Positions 1 to 6,285 are shown, numbered from the stretch's first letter. The stretch is DNA of 6,285 nucleotides from an uncultured Clostridia bacterium (GCA_944384865.1 CALWVC010000085.1:1-6285), one strand, 5' to 3'. Numbers and translations: made by a program. Notes: generated from the letters alone by a model not told the origin.

Positions 1-527
1 CGCTGGGCTTTGATTTTCATCAGGTTGTACAGGAACTGGCCAATGTACAGGGCGTCAAAGGCCGGGTAGAGGTTGTGCCCGGCGATCAGGATTATACGAT
101 GATTATCGATTATGCGCATACACCGGATGAATTAAAAAATGTCATCAGTATGCTGAATATGATCAAACAGGGCAGAATGGTGACGCTGTTTGGATGCGGC
201 GGTGACCGGGATAAAACCAAGCGGCCGCTGATGGGTGAAATAGCGGCGCAGCTTTCGGATTTTGTAATTGTGACATCGGATAATCCGCGCTCGGAAAAGC
301 CGGAGGCGATTATCGAAGATATTCTCAAAGGAATGCAGGGGTGCGATACGCCGTATGTAGTGATTGAAAACCGCGCGGAGGCGATCGCATATGCAATAGA
401 GCATGCACAGCCCGGCGATATGATCCTGTTTGCCGGAAAGGGCCATGAAACCTATCAGATTTTGAATACCGGAACCATCCATTTTGACGAGCGTGAGGTT
501 ATTGCCGGTGTGCTGGCTTCAAAATAA
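1..527 (+). CDS. murE: UDP-MurNAc-tripeptide synthetase MurE, C-terminal part (5' end outside window)
   Basis: Cytoplasmic ATP-dependent Mur ligase that adds the third stem residue to UDP-MurNAc-L-Ala-D-Glu. The frame is open from the first complete codon (base 3) to TAA at 525-527, giving 174 visible residues. Full MurE proteins are about 480-500 residues, so the N-terminal and most of the central ATPase domain lie upstream. Visible are the tail of the central domain (GVKGRVEVV), the DYAHTPDEL motif at 108-134, GCGGDRDKTKRP, DNPR at 279-290, GKGHE at 435-449 and the terminal HFDEREV. The residues equivalent to E. coli Arg389, Asn414, Arg416, Gly464 and Glu468, known to contact meso-diaminopimelate, are all present, so a DAP-adding enzyme is inferred rather than a lysine-adding one. 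The GTG at 75 is an internal valine codon, not the start. mraY follows after 36 nt, with no murF between them. Confidence 0.96.
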   Translation, partial: LGFDFHQVVQELANVQGVKGRVEVVPGDQDYTMIIDYAHTPDELKNVISMLNMIKQGRMVTLFGCGGDRDKTKRPLMGEIAAQLSDFVIVTSDNPRSEKPEAIIEDILKGMQGCDTPYVVIENRAEAIAYAIEHAQPGDMILFAGKGHETYQILNTGTIHFDEREVIAGVLASK

Positions 528-528
528 A

Positions 529-543
529 CCGCATAATGTGCGG
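529..543 (+). other. Short inverted repeat in the murE-mraY gap
   Basis: CCGCA (529-533) and TGCGG (539-543) form a perfect 5-bp stem with a 5-nt loop, directly after the murE stop codon. No T-run follows, so it does not look like an intrinsic terminator. The mraY Shine-Dalgarno (AAAGGA, 547-552) starts 3 nt downstream and is not inside the stem. It may be a minor mRNA processing or stability element, or chance. Confidence 0.35.
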
Positions 544-563
544 CTGAAAGGATTGTTATCACT

Positions 564-1592
564 ATGCAAAGCTTGATTCCCATTATTGCGGCGGTGCTGG
601 CTTTTTTGATCACGGCGGCTTTTGGAGCGGTGCTGATTCCGTTTTTGCGCAAGCTGCATTTCGGGCAGACAATTTTAGATATTGGTCCGAAATGGCATAA
701 GAGCAAACAGGGTACCCCAATCATGGGCGGTATCATGTTTATTGTCGGTACACTGCTGGCGATTCTGATCGGCTATATGCTGGCGTCGTTTATGGGCAGC
801 GGCGAGATGTTAATGCGCGAAGCGGCCAGTGAAAATCGGCTGGTGCAGCTGATTGCAGGTGTTGCGATGGCGCTGTTGATGGGATTTATCGGGTTTATGG
901 ACGATTATATCAAGGCGGTGAAAAAACAGAATTTAGGACTCAAAGCCAGCCAGAAAACCTTTTTACAGCTGTTAGTAGCCGCGGCGTATCTTGCAACCAT
1001 GTATCTGGGTGGAATGACAACGACCTACATTCCGTTTATCGGCACTATTGAGATTAATCACGGGTTTGGGCTGCTGTTCTGGCCGGTGGCGTTGATTTTC
1101 ATTTATGGTTTTACCAATGCGGTCAATCTGACAGACGGCATTGACGGGCTGGCGGCGTCGGTTACCTTTGTGGTTTCACTGTTTTATGTGATGGCGACTT
1201 CGGTATTGGGGTATTACGGCTATAATCTGTTGGCCAGTGCGCTGACCGGCGCGCTGGTGGGCTTTCTGGTCTGGAATCTGCATCCGGCGCGGGTGTTTAT
1301 GGGCGATACCGGATCCATGTTTTTAGGCGGTATGGTGGTGGCGCTCGCCTTTGGCAGCAATTGTCCGATATTGCTGTTTTTAGCGGGCATACTGTATTTG
1401 ATAGAAGCGATGTCTGTCGTGATACAGGTGGCCTATTATAAACGAACAAAAAAACGGCTGTTTAAAATGAGTCCGATTCACCATCATTTCGAGATGTGCG
1501 GCTGGAAAGAAAATAAGATCGTGTTGGTGTTTTCGGGCGTGGCGCTGGTTGGATGCGCAATCGCACTGGTACTGCTTTGGGCAGGGCTTTAA
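564..1592 (+). CDS. mraY: Phospho-N-acetylmuramoyl-pentapeptide transferase MraY
   Basis: Integral membrane enzyme that transfers phospho-MurNAc-pentapeptide from UDP to undecaprenyl phosphate, making lipid I. The protein is 342 residues, within the usual 320-370 range, with about ten hydrophobic segments. Family motifs occur in order: KxGTPIMGG (48-56), DDYIK with the Asp pair 113-114 and Lys117, NAVNLTDGIDGL (185-196) including the conserved Asp191 and Asp194, FMGDTGS (245-251) with Asp248, and PIHHHFE (304-310), the cytoplasmic histidine loop typical of MraY as opposed to WecA/TagO relatives. The ATG at 564 has AAAGGA at 547-552, a spacing of 11 nt. No key residue is missing. It lies 36 nt after murE and 39 nt before the preferred ftsW start; in B. 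subtilis murD would follow here, but it is absent. Confidence 0.97.
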   Translation: MQSLIPIIAAVLAFLITAAFGAVLIPFLRKLHFGQTILDIGPKWHKSKQGTPIMGGIMFIVGTLLAILIGYMLASFMGSGEMLMREAASENRLVQLIAGVAMALLMGFIGFMDDYIKAVKKQNLGLKASQKTFLQLLVAAAYLATMYLGGMTTTYIPFIGTIEINHGFGLLFWPVALIFIYGFTNAVNLTDGIDGLAASVTFVVSLFYVMATSVLGYYGYNLLASALTGALVGFLVWNLHPARVFMGDTGSMFLGGMVVALAFGSNCPILLFLAGILYLIEAMSVVIQVAYYKRTKKRLFKMSPIHHHFEMCGWKENKIVLVFSGVALVGCAIALVLLWAGL

Positions 1593-1616
1593 GACGGCTG
1601 GCAGCTGTTGAATAAA

Positions 1617-1624
1617 AAGGAGGG
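1617..1624 (+). promoter_or_regulatory. Ribosome binding site that sets the ftsW start
   Basis: AAGGAGGG is a near-consensus Shine-Dalgarno sequence. It lies 7 nt before the TTG at 1632, but inside the longer frame that opens at TTG 1608. The 1608 codon has no purine-rich site upstream, so the sequence favours TTG 1632 as the start. Confidence 0.82.
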
Positions 1625-1631
1625 CATCCGT

Positions 1632-2801
1632 TTGCAAACTGAACAAATCGCGAGACGGCCTGCGGCTGCGGTAAAACGGAATAAGCGTATTGTATTTTTG
1701 CAAAAAGGCAAAATGGATTTGACCTTCCTGTTTTTTATTTTGGTATTGCTTACTACCGGGCTGGTAATGCTGTTTTCCGCCAGCGCGCCATATGCTGAAA
1801 TCAACCGGGGAAACAGTTACTATTTTATCACCCGCCAATTGATTTTTGCCGTGGCCGGGTTGGTCATCATGCTGGGCGTCTCCAGAATCAATTATAAACT
1901 TTATAAGAAAATTGCGTGGATTTCATATGCCGTATCAGTGGGACTGTTGGTGTTGGTCAAGGTTCTGCCTTATAACGTAAACCCTAACGCCAAGCGCTGG
2001 ATTGCCATCGGCGGGTTTTCGTTTCAGCCTTCAGAGATCGCGAAATTTGCTGTGATTCTGTTGTTTGCGTATTTGATTGCAAAGAACTATGAGAAGATGA
2101 AAACCTTCAAGTTTGGCATTTTATTTTTAGGGCTGCTTCTGGCATTGGTTTGTGGTCTGGTTGTGATTGAGCCGCATTTGTCCGCGACGGTTTTGATTTT
2201 TATCATTGGCGTTTCCATGATGATCGTGGGCGGAATCAAGGCGCGCTATGTTGCGTTAGGCGCCGGTGTGGCTGTGGGCGGTTTCGCCATTGCGATGATG
2301 GCCGGCGCCGGGTATTGGGCGGAGCGTTTTTCCTCCTGGCTGGATCCCTGGAGCGATCCGCTGAGCGCCGGTTATCAAACCATCCAGTCGCTGTTGGCGA
2401 TTGGATCCGGCGGCATTATGGGTCGGGGACTTGGAGAATCAACCCAGAAGTATCTGTGGCTGCCGGAGCCACAAAACGATTTTATTTTTTCGATTGTCTG
2501 TGAGGAACTGGGCCTGATCGGCGCGCTGCTGATTATCACGGCGTTTGGACTGTTGGTTTGGCGGGGCTTTGTCATTGCGATGCGTACCCGGGATAAGTTT
2601 GGCAGTCTGCTGGCGATTGGTCTGACGCTGCAGGTGGGATTACAGGCGGTGCTGAATATTCTGGTTGTGACCAATACTGTTCCCAATACGGGTATCAGCC
2701 TGCCGTTTTTCAGCTATGGCGGTACGTCGCTGCTGATGCTGATGGCGCAGATGGGTATTATTTTATCAATCTCCAGACAGAGCAATCTGCAAAAGACATA
2801 A
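1632..2801 (+). CDS. ftsW: SEDS-family septal peptidoglycan glycosyltransferase FtsW (SpoVE-like)
   Basis: Polytopic membrane protein that polymerises lipid II into glycan strands at the septum, normally with a class B penicillin-binding protein. From TTG 1632 it has 389 residues: a basic cytoplasmic tail of about 29 residues, then about ten membrane segments. SEDS signatures are AKRWIAIGGFSFQPSEIAKF (120-139), EPHLSATV (180-187), the large extracellular loop with WLDPWSDPLSAGYQ (236-249) and GSGGIMGRGLG (258-268), LPEPQNDFIF (277-286) holding the presumed catalytic Asp283, EELGLIG (291-297) and the C-terminal ISLPFFSYGGTS (355-366). A start at TTG 1608 would add eight residues but has no ribosome binding site. 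The location in a dcw cluster favours FtsW over RodA; in spore formers a SpoVE role is also possible and cannot be separated from sequence. Confidence 0.94.
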   Translation: MQTEQIARRPAAAVKRNKRIVFLQKGKMDLTFLFFILVLLTTGLVMLFSASAPYAEINRGNSYYFITRQLIFAVAGLVIMLGVSRINYKLYKKIAWISYAVSVGLLVLVKVLPYNVNPNAKRWIAIGGFSFQPSEIAKFAVILLFAYLIAKNYEKMKTFKFGILFLGLLLALVCGLVVIEPHLSATVLIFIIGVSMMIVGGIKARYVALGAGVAVGGFAIAMMAGAGYWAERFSSWLDPWSDPLSAGYQTIQSLLAIGSGGIMGRGLGESTQKYLWLPEPQNDFIFSIVCEELGLIGALLIITAFGLLVWRGFVIAMRTRDKFGSLLAIGLTLQVGLQAVLNILVVTNTVPNTGISLPFFSYGGTSLLMLMAQMGIILSISRQSNLQKT

Positions 2802-2819
2802 AAAGGGGCAATATACAAC

Positions 2820-3953
2820 ATGCATATTGTATTTGCAGCTGGTGGAACTGGCGGACACATTAATCCTGCGATCGCGATTGCAGGGACGGTGCGCTCCAAA
2901 CATCCGGAGGCGAAGATCAGTTTTATTGGCAACCGCACCGGGATGGAAGCAACGCTGGTGCCGAAGGCCGGCTATGATTTTTATCCCATCGATGTGGCGG
3001 GTTTTCAGCGAAAGTTGAGCTGGACCAATATCAAGCGCAACGTAGACGCATTGTATAAGGTGTTTGCGTCTACTGCGCAGGCGGGTAAGCTGCTGCGGCA
3101 GTTGCAGCCGGATCTGGCGGTGGGAACCGGCGGTTATGTTTGCGGCCCGGTTTTACGCAAGGCGGCAAAAATGGGAATTAAAACGGCGACCCATGAGCAA
3201 AACGCGTTTCCCGGCGTTACCACCAAAATGCTGTGTAAATTTGTAGACGCGGTGATGGTGGCCATGCCCCAGGCGGTCAGCCGTCTGCCGCAGAACCGCA
3301 GCTATACGGTGACCGGGAATCCGGTCAGGGAATCTATGTTGCATATGACGCGAGCGCAGGCCAGAAAGGCGCTGGGATTGGACGATCGCCCGATGATTCT
3401 GTCCTGTGGCGGCAGTCTGGGCGCCAGACGCATCAACGAAGCGGTAGCGGAGCTGTTGGCCTGGCATGCAAATTCCGGGAAATATTATCATTTTCACGCC
3501 ATCGGCAAATATGGCATGGATTTTATGCCAAAACTGATTCATTCTAAAGGCGTTGATTATGAACATCTGCCAAATTTGCGCATTACCGAATATATTTATG
3601 ATATGGATCTTTGTATGGCGGCGGCAGATTTGGTGATCAACCGGGCGGGAGCGACCACCCTCAGCGAATTGCAGGTGCAGGGAAAGCCGTCGATTTTAAT
3701 TCCGTCGCCGAATGTGGCGGAGAACCATCAATATTACAACGCCAAGGCACTGGCGGATAATGGCGCGGCGATTTTGATCGAGGAGAAGGATCTGACCGGT
3801 CAGGTGTTGATTGAAGCGGTACAGGCGCTGCTGGAGCATCCTGAGAGATTGGAACAGATGCACCGGCAGGCGGCCGCTATGGCGGTATATGACGCGAATG
3901 AGCGCATTTATCAGGTTTTAATGGAATTATTATACGACAAACCTCAGGACTGA
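2820..3953 (+). CDS. murG: UDP-GlcNAc:lipid I N-acetylglucosaminyltransferase MurG
   Basis: Peripheral GT-B glycosyltransferase (family GT28) on the inner face of the membrane that adds GlcNAc to lipid I, producing lipid II. The 377 residues are slightly longer than typical (about 355-365). N-terminal acceptor domain: GGTGGH (8-13) with His13, GTGGY (102-106) and HEQN (125-128). The linker region has GNPVR (166-170). C-terminal UDP-GlcNAc domain: GGSLGA (197-202), NRAGATTLSEL (274-284) and ENHQYYNA (301-308), the nucleotide-sugar binding loops. All are intact. ATG 2820 follows AAAAGGGG (2801-2808) with an 11-nt spacing. The gap to ftsW is only 18 nt, so co-transcription and probably translational coupling are inferred. 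The last few residues are weakly conserved in the family. Confidence 0.97.
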   Translation: MHIVFAAGGTGGHINPAIAIAGTVRSKHPEAKISFIGNRTGMEATLVPKAGYDFYPIDVAGFQRKLSWTNIKRNVDALYKVFASTAQAGKLLRQLQPDLAVGTGGYVCGPVLRKAAKMGIKTATHEQNAFPGVTTKMLCKFVDAVMVAMPQAVSRLPQNRSYTVTGNPVRESMLHMTRAQARKALGLDDRPMILSCGGSLGARRINEAVAELLAWHANSGKYYHFHAIGKYGMDFMPKLIHSKGVDYEHLPNLRITEYIYDMDLCMAAADLVINRAGATTLSELQVQGKPSILIPSPNVAENHQYYNAKALADNGAAILIEEKDLTGQVLIEAVQALLEHPERLEQMHRQAAAMAVYDANERIYQVLMELLYDKPQD

Positions 3954-3963
3954 TGCACAAAAA

Positions 3964-4017
3964 CACCTCGGATTCATAAGATAAACTGAATGTAGGTTTA
4001 TTTTGGTCGAAGAGGTG
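3964..4017 (+). promoter_or_regulatory. Leader hairpin that could mask the murA ribosome binding site
   Basis: In the 71-nt murG-murA gap, CACCTC (3964-3969) is perfectly complementary to GAGGTG (4012-4017), which contains the murA Shine-Dalgarno. Inside it, TTC (3973-3975) can pair with GAA (4009-4011), and 3977-3986 can pair with 3996-4005 as a 10-bp stem (two G-U pairs) around a 9-nt loop. Together this is a long imperfect hairpin with the ribosome binding site in its outer stem. No T-run follows the 3' arm, so it is not a terminator. The pairing is seen in the sequence; a role in controlling murA translation is inferred. Confidence 0.5.
4011..4017 (+). promoter_or_regulatory. Ribosome binding site that sets the murA start
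   Basis: AGAGGTG lies 7 nt before ATG 4025 but only 1 nt before the in-frame TTG at 4019. The spacing favours ATG 4025. The core GAGGTG is the 3' arm of the leader hairpin. Confidence 0.75.
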
Positions 4018-4024
4018 CTTGAAT

Positions 4025-5284
4025 ATGGCTGTCCTGACTATTGAGGGGGGAAAACGGCTGTCGGGCGAGGTGGAGATCCACGGCGCGAAAAACAGTGCGT
4101 TGCCGATTTTGGCGGCAACCTTTTTATGTAACGAAAAATGCACGTTGCAAAACTGCCCGGCGTTATCGGATGTAGACGCTTCTATTAAAATCCTGAAACA
4201 TCTCGGATGTAAAGTTGTCCGGGAAGGCGATCAGATTGAGATTGATCCGACAGCAGCGCATAACTGTACAATTCCGGATGAACTGATGCGGGAGATGCGC
4301 TCTTCTATTGTGTTTCTTGGCGCGCTGATTGCGAAGTGCGGCAAAGCGCGGATTTCATATCCCGGCGGTTGTGAATTGGGGCCCAGACCGGTAGACTTAC
4401 ATATTCTGTCGTTGCAGAAACTGGGCGCACTGATAGACGAGCGATTTGGCAGTATCAGATGCCGGCGGGTCGGACGGCTGTGTGGTAATACGATTAATTT
4501 GCCGCTTCCCAGTGTAGGAACGACCGAAAATATCATTTTGGCTTCCGTAACGGCGCGGGGTATTACAAAAATACACAACGCGGCGAGAGAGCCGGAAATT
4601 ATCGATTTAGCAGGTTTTCTGAATGCCTGCGGCGCTAAAATCAGCGGCGCAGGAGACAGCGTTATTACAATCGAGGGCGTGGAAAAGCTCGGCGGCTGCA
4701 CACATCGTATCATTTCAGACCGCATCGAGGCGGCGACTTATATGGCGGCCGCGGCTGCTACCGGCGGTGAGGTGCTGCTCAAAAGGGTGCAGCCGGATTA
4801 TGTGGAACCGGTATTTTATGCGTTTCGGGAGGCCGGGTGTGAATTGGAAATCGGCGCAGATACTATTTTATTACGTGCGCCGGCGCGGTTAAACCGCGTT
4901 AAATTGATTCGCACACAGGTGTATCCGGGGTTTCCGACAGACGCACAGGCGCCTATGATGGCGATGGCGACGGTGGCGCGGGGAACCACGATGTTTATAG
5001 AAACAATTTTTCAGAACCGGTATCGTCATGTGGATGAATTGTGCCGGTTTGGTGCGAACATTAAGGTGGAAGAACGGGTTGCGATCGTCGAAGGGGTCGA
5101 CAACCTGTATGCAGCGGAAGCGCAGGCCACCGATCTGCGGGGTGGAGCGGCGCTGGTGATTGCAGCGTTGGCGGCTCACGGAGAAAGCAGAATCGGGAAT
5201 ATTCGACATATTGATCGGGGATATGCGGATCTGGAAACTGATCTGCAGGCGCTGGGGGCGCATATTAAACGGGTAGATTGTTAA
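4025..5284 (+). CDS. murA: UDP-N-acetylglucosamine 1-carboxyvinyltransferase MurA
   Basis: Cytoplasmic enzyme for the first committed step of peptidoglycan synthesis: transfer of enolpyruvate from PEP to UDP-GlcNAc. From ATG 4025 it has 419 residues, the usual length, covering both inside-out alpha/beta barrel domains of the EPSP synthase superfamily. Visible residues, one higher than E. coli numbering, are Lys22-Asn23 in GAKNSALP, Arg92 in REMRSS, the catalytic loop PGGCELGPRPVDLH with Cys116, PGFPTDAQA with Asp306, and IDRGYADLE with Arg398. Cys at 116, rather than the Asp seen in some naturally resistant species, predicts that fosfomycin can bind. The TTG at 4019 would add two residues but is too close to the Shine-Dalgarno. 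Many Firmicutes carry two MurA paralogues; which one this is cannot be told from the window. ftsQ follows after 15 nt. Confidence 0.97.
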   Translation: MAVLTIEGGKRLSGEVEIHGAKNSALPILAATFLCNEKCTLQNCPALSDVDASIKILKHLGCKVVREGDQIEIDPTAAHNCTIPDELMREMRSSIVFLGALIAKCGKARISYPGGCELGPRPVDLHILSLQKLGALIDERFGSIRCRRVGRLCGNTINLPLPSVGTTENIILASVTARGITKIHNAAREPEIIDLAGFLNACGAKISGAGDSVITIEGVEKLGGCTHRIISDRIEAATYMAAAAATGGEVLLKRVQPDYVEPVFYAFREAGCELEIGADTILLRAPARLNRVKLIRTQVYPGFPTDAQAPMMAMATVARGTTMFIETIFQNRYRHVDELCRFGANIKVEERVAIVEGVDNLYAAEAQATDLRGGAALVIAALAAHGESRIGNIRHIDRGYADLETDLQALGAHIKRVDC

Positions 5285-5299
5285 GCTGGAAAGGAACGG

Positions 5300-6151
5300 A
5301 TGGTTCAAATGAAACGCAAGTATGCGCATGCGCCGGAGCCGGAGGCGCCGAAAAAAAAACGGAAAAAGAAAAGACGGCGTGGCGGATCGCGAATTTTGCT
5401 GTATATTACGCTGGCTTTTTTGGCGGTTGTAACATTGGTGATTTGTTCTCTGACAGTGCTGTTTCATGTTCAAGCCATAGAGGTGACCGGCGATTCGATG
5501 GCTGATCTGTATCCGGCGCAGCAAATTATCAGCGCTTCCGGTTTGCAGACAGATGTGAATATTATTATGGCAGATACCGGACATGTCGAGGAGACGCTGA
5601 CCAGAGTGATGCCTTATATTGGAAGCGTAGAAGTTGTCAAGCATTTTCCGTCTTCGGTAGAGTTGCGGATTACCCGCGCTGTGGTTGCGGGACAGATTGA
5701 ATCAGGCGGGAGCTATATTTTGATTGATGAAAACGGCAAATGTCTGGAGCAGCGGACACAGCCGATTAAAGGTGCGCCGGTGATCCGGGGAACAGCCGTT
5801 GCCGCGGCACAGGCTGGCGAGACGGTGCAGTTTGAGCAGGAGCAGGCGCTGGAACTGTTTCGGTCTGTCCGTTCGGCGTTGCAGAGCCGGAATATCGATG
5901 GGATCACCGTAATTGATATCGGCAACGGCCAGGAATTATCCGCGACCTATCAGAATCGGATTGTGCTGAATTTTGGCGGTTCCGGGTATCTGGAACAAAA
6001 GGCGGACTATGCGGCGTTGATTATCGAGCAGCAGAAATCCGGCGCACAGACCGGCGTTTTGAACCTCAGCCGGATTCCAAATAATAAACAGCAGGCGTAT
6101 TTTACGGCGGGGGTTTTAACCGATGAACAGATTGCCGATGTTTTGGAGTGA
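5300..6151 (+). CDS. ftsQ: Cell division protein FtsQ/DivIB, POTRA domain
   Basis: Single-pass membrane divisome protein; family members bind the FtsL and FtsB/DivIC partners outside the membrane and help control septal synthesis. The 283 residues comprise a highly basic cytoplasmic tail (1-31, with a KKKRKKKRRR stretch at 18-27), one membrane segment (about 32-55), a POTRA domain (about 56-126: HVQAIEVTGD, NIIM, PYIGSVEVVKHFPSSVELRI) and the FtsQ beta region beginning at SYILIDENGKCLE (138-150). This architecture and the position after murA in a dcw cluster support the call, although FtsQ proteins diverge strongly. ATG 5300 follows AAAGGA (5290-5295) at a short 4-nt spacing; ATG 5309 is an alternative at 13 nt that loses three residues. 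The basic tail is encoded over a nine-A run at 5351-5359. Confidence 0.92.
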   Translation: MVQMKRKYAHAPEPEAPKKKRKKKRRRGGSRILLYITLAFLAVVTLVICSLTVLFHVQAIEVTGDSMADLYPAQQIISASGLQTDVNIIMADTGHVEETLTRVMPYIGSVEVVKHFPSSVELRITRAVVAGQIESGGSYILIDENGKCLEQRTQPIKGAPVIRGTAVAAAQAGETVQFEQEQALELFRSVRSALQSRNIDGITVIDIGNGQELSATYQNRIVLNFGGSGYLEQKADYAALIIEQQKSGAQTGVLNLSRIPNNKQQAYFTAGVLTDEQIADVLE

Positions 6152-6237
6152 AAAAATTTAATAAATATCCCTGAAGTGCAGGATTAGAATAGATGTATTA
6201 CAGAGTGGAATAAAAAGAGCGACGAATGGAAAGACCC

Positions 6238-6261
6238 GTGTTACAGTAAAGCTGTTAACAC
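6238..6261 (+). repeat. Inverted repeat upstream of the next gene
   Basis: GTGTTACAG (6238-6246) and CTGTTAACAC (6252-6261) pair over 9 bp with one bulged T (6256) and a 5-nt loop. No T-run follows, and a Shine-Dalgarno-like sequence begins about 10 nt downstream, so a terminator is unlikely. It could be a 5' UTR hairpin or a protein binding site; the function is unknown. Confidence 0.5.
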
Positions 6262-6270
6262 CAATTGAAA

Positions 6271-6275
6271 GAAGG
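6271..6275 (+). promoter_or_regulatory. Probable ribosome binding site of a gene starting at or beyond the window edge
   Basis: GAAGG within a purine-rich run (GAAAGAAGG, 6267-6275) ends 10 nt before the window end. No ATG, GTG or TTG occurs between it and the edge, so the start codon would lie at or just past 6286. This rests on the motif and the gene order only. Confidence 0.45.
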
Positions 6276-6285
6276 TCGACCATTC

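Larger units (their letters stand above)
6152..6285 (+). other. Intergenic leader before an unseen downstream gene
   Basis: This 134-nt stretch after ftsQ holds no convincing coding region. It begins AT-rich (6151-6168), then contains a related pair GTATTACAG (6195-6203) and GTGTTACAG (6238-6246), a hairpin at 6238-6261, and a likely ribosome binding site near the right edge. In many Firmicute clusters the next gene would be ftsZ, ftsA or a small ylxW/sbp-like gene, but none is visible, so its identity is unknown. Confidence 0.6.

Noticed and set aside
529..543. Terminator between murE and mraY
   Set aside because: The stem is only 5 bp and no T-run follows; the surrounding gene spacing suggests read-through.
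3954..3982. Possible sigma-A promoter before murA: TGCACA (3954-3959), 17-nt gap, TAAGAT (3977-3982)
   Set aside because: Each box matches consensus at only 4 of 6 positions, which is expected by chance in an AT-rich gap. Transcript mapping would be needed.
4231..4725. 164-codon minus-strand frame inside murA
   Set aside because: Lies wholly antisense to conserved MurA sequence; composition is that of a shadow frame and no family is recognisable.
4889..5644. 251-codon open frame on the minus strand spanning murA and ftsQ
   Set aside because: It is antisense to two well-supported genes, rich in His, Arg, Ser and Pro with no recognisable domain, and consistent with a shadow frame.
6162..6190. 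Possible promoter for the downstream gene: TAAATA (6162-6167), 17-nt gap, TAGAAT (6185-6190)
   Set aside because: The -10 box is fair (5 of 6) but the -35 box is poor (3 of 6) and there is no extended -10 TG. Not enough to annotate.
6193..6249. Two mini reading frames, ATG 6193 (MYYRVE) and ATG 6226 (MERPVLQ), as leader peptides
   Set aside because: Six to seven codons with weak or no ribosome binding sites and no run of a regulatory amino acid; likely chance.
1..6285. CRISPR arrays, insertion sequences, tRNA or rRNA genes, phage or defence genes
   Set aside because: No repeat array, transposase-like frame, structural RNA or accessory gene was seen; the window is a coherent core-genome cluster.

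Overview
The window is a stretch of a division and cell wall (dcw) gene cluster. All recognisable genes lie on the + strand: murE (3' part only), mraY, ftsW, murG, murA and ftsQ/divIB. They encode the late cytoplasmic and membrane steps of peptidoglycan precursor synthesis plus two divisome proteins. A non-coding stretch of about 134 nt follows ftsQ, and the window ends just after what looks like the ribosome binding site of a further gene.

The likely host is a Gram-positive-type Firmicute, probably a Clostridia member (perhaps Oscillospiraceae-like). This is inferred from strong purine-rich Shine-Dalgarno sequences, a TTG start, a short DivIB-type FtsQ with a lysine/arginine-rich cytoplasmic tail, moderate GC content, and murA placed between murG and ftsQ. 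The MurE fragment carries the DNPR motif and the other residues that contact meso-diaminopimelate, so a DAP-type peptidoglycan is predicted. The species cannot be named from the sequence alone.

Layout: 1-527 is the MurE C-terminal ligase domain; 564-1592 MraY makes lipid I; 1632-2801 FtsW is the SEDS glycan polymerase; 2820-3953 MurG makes lipid II; 4025-5284 MurA performs the first committed step; 5300-6151 is FtsQ/DivIB. Gaps are 15-71 nt and nothing inside resembles an intrinsic terminator, so the genes probably form one transcription unit. MurA supplies UDP-MurNAc synthesis, MurE adds the third stem residue, MraY and MurG build lipid II at the membrane, FtsW polymerises it at the septum, and FtsQ acts in the divisome that controls this.

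I found no novel multi-gene system. The points worth checking are a leader hairpin that could mask the murA ribosome binding site, the absence of murD and murF from this part of the cluster with murA where B. subtilis has murB, a nine-A tract early in ftsQ, and a repeat-bearing leader before the next gene. Two gene starts (ftsW, murA) are placed downstream of the longest possible reading frame because of Shine-Dalgarno position.
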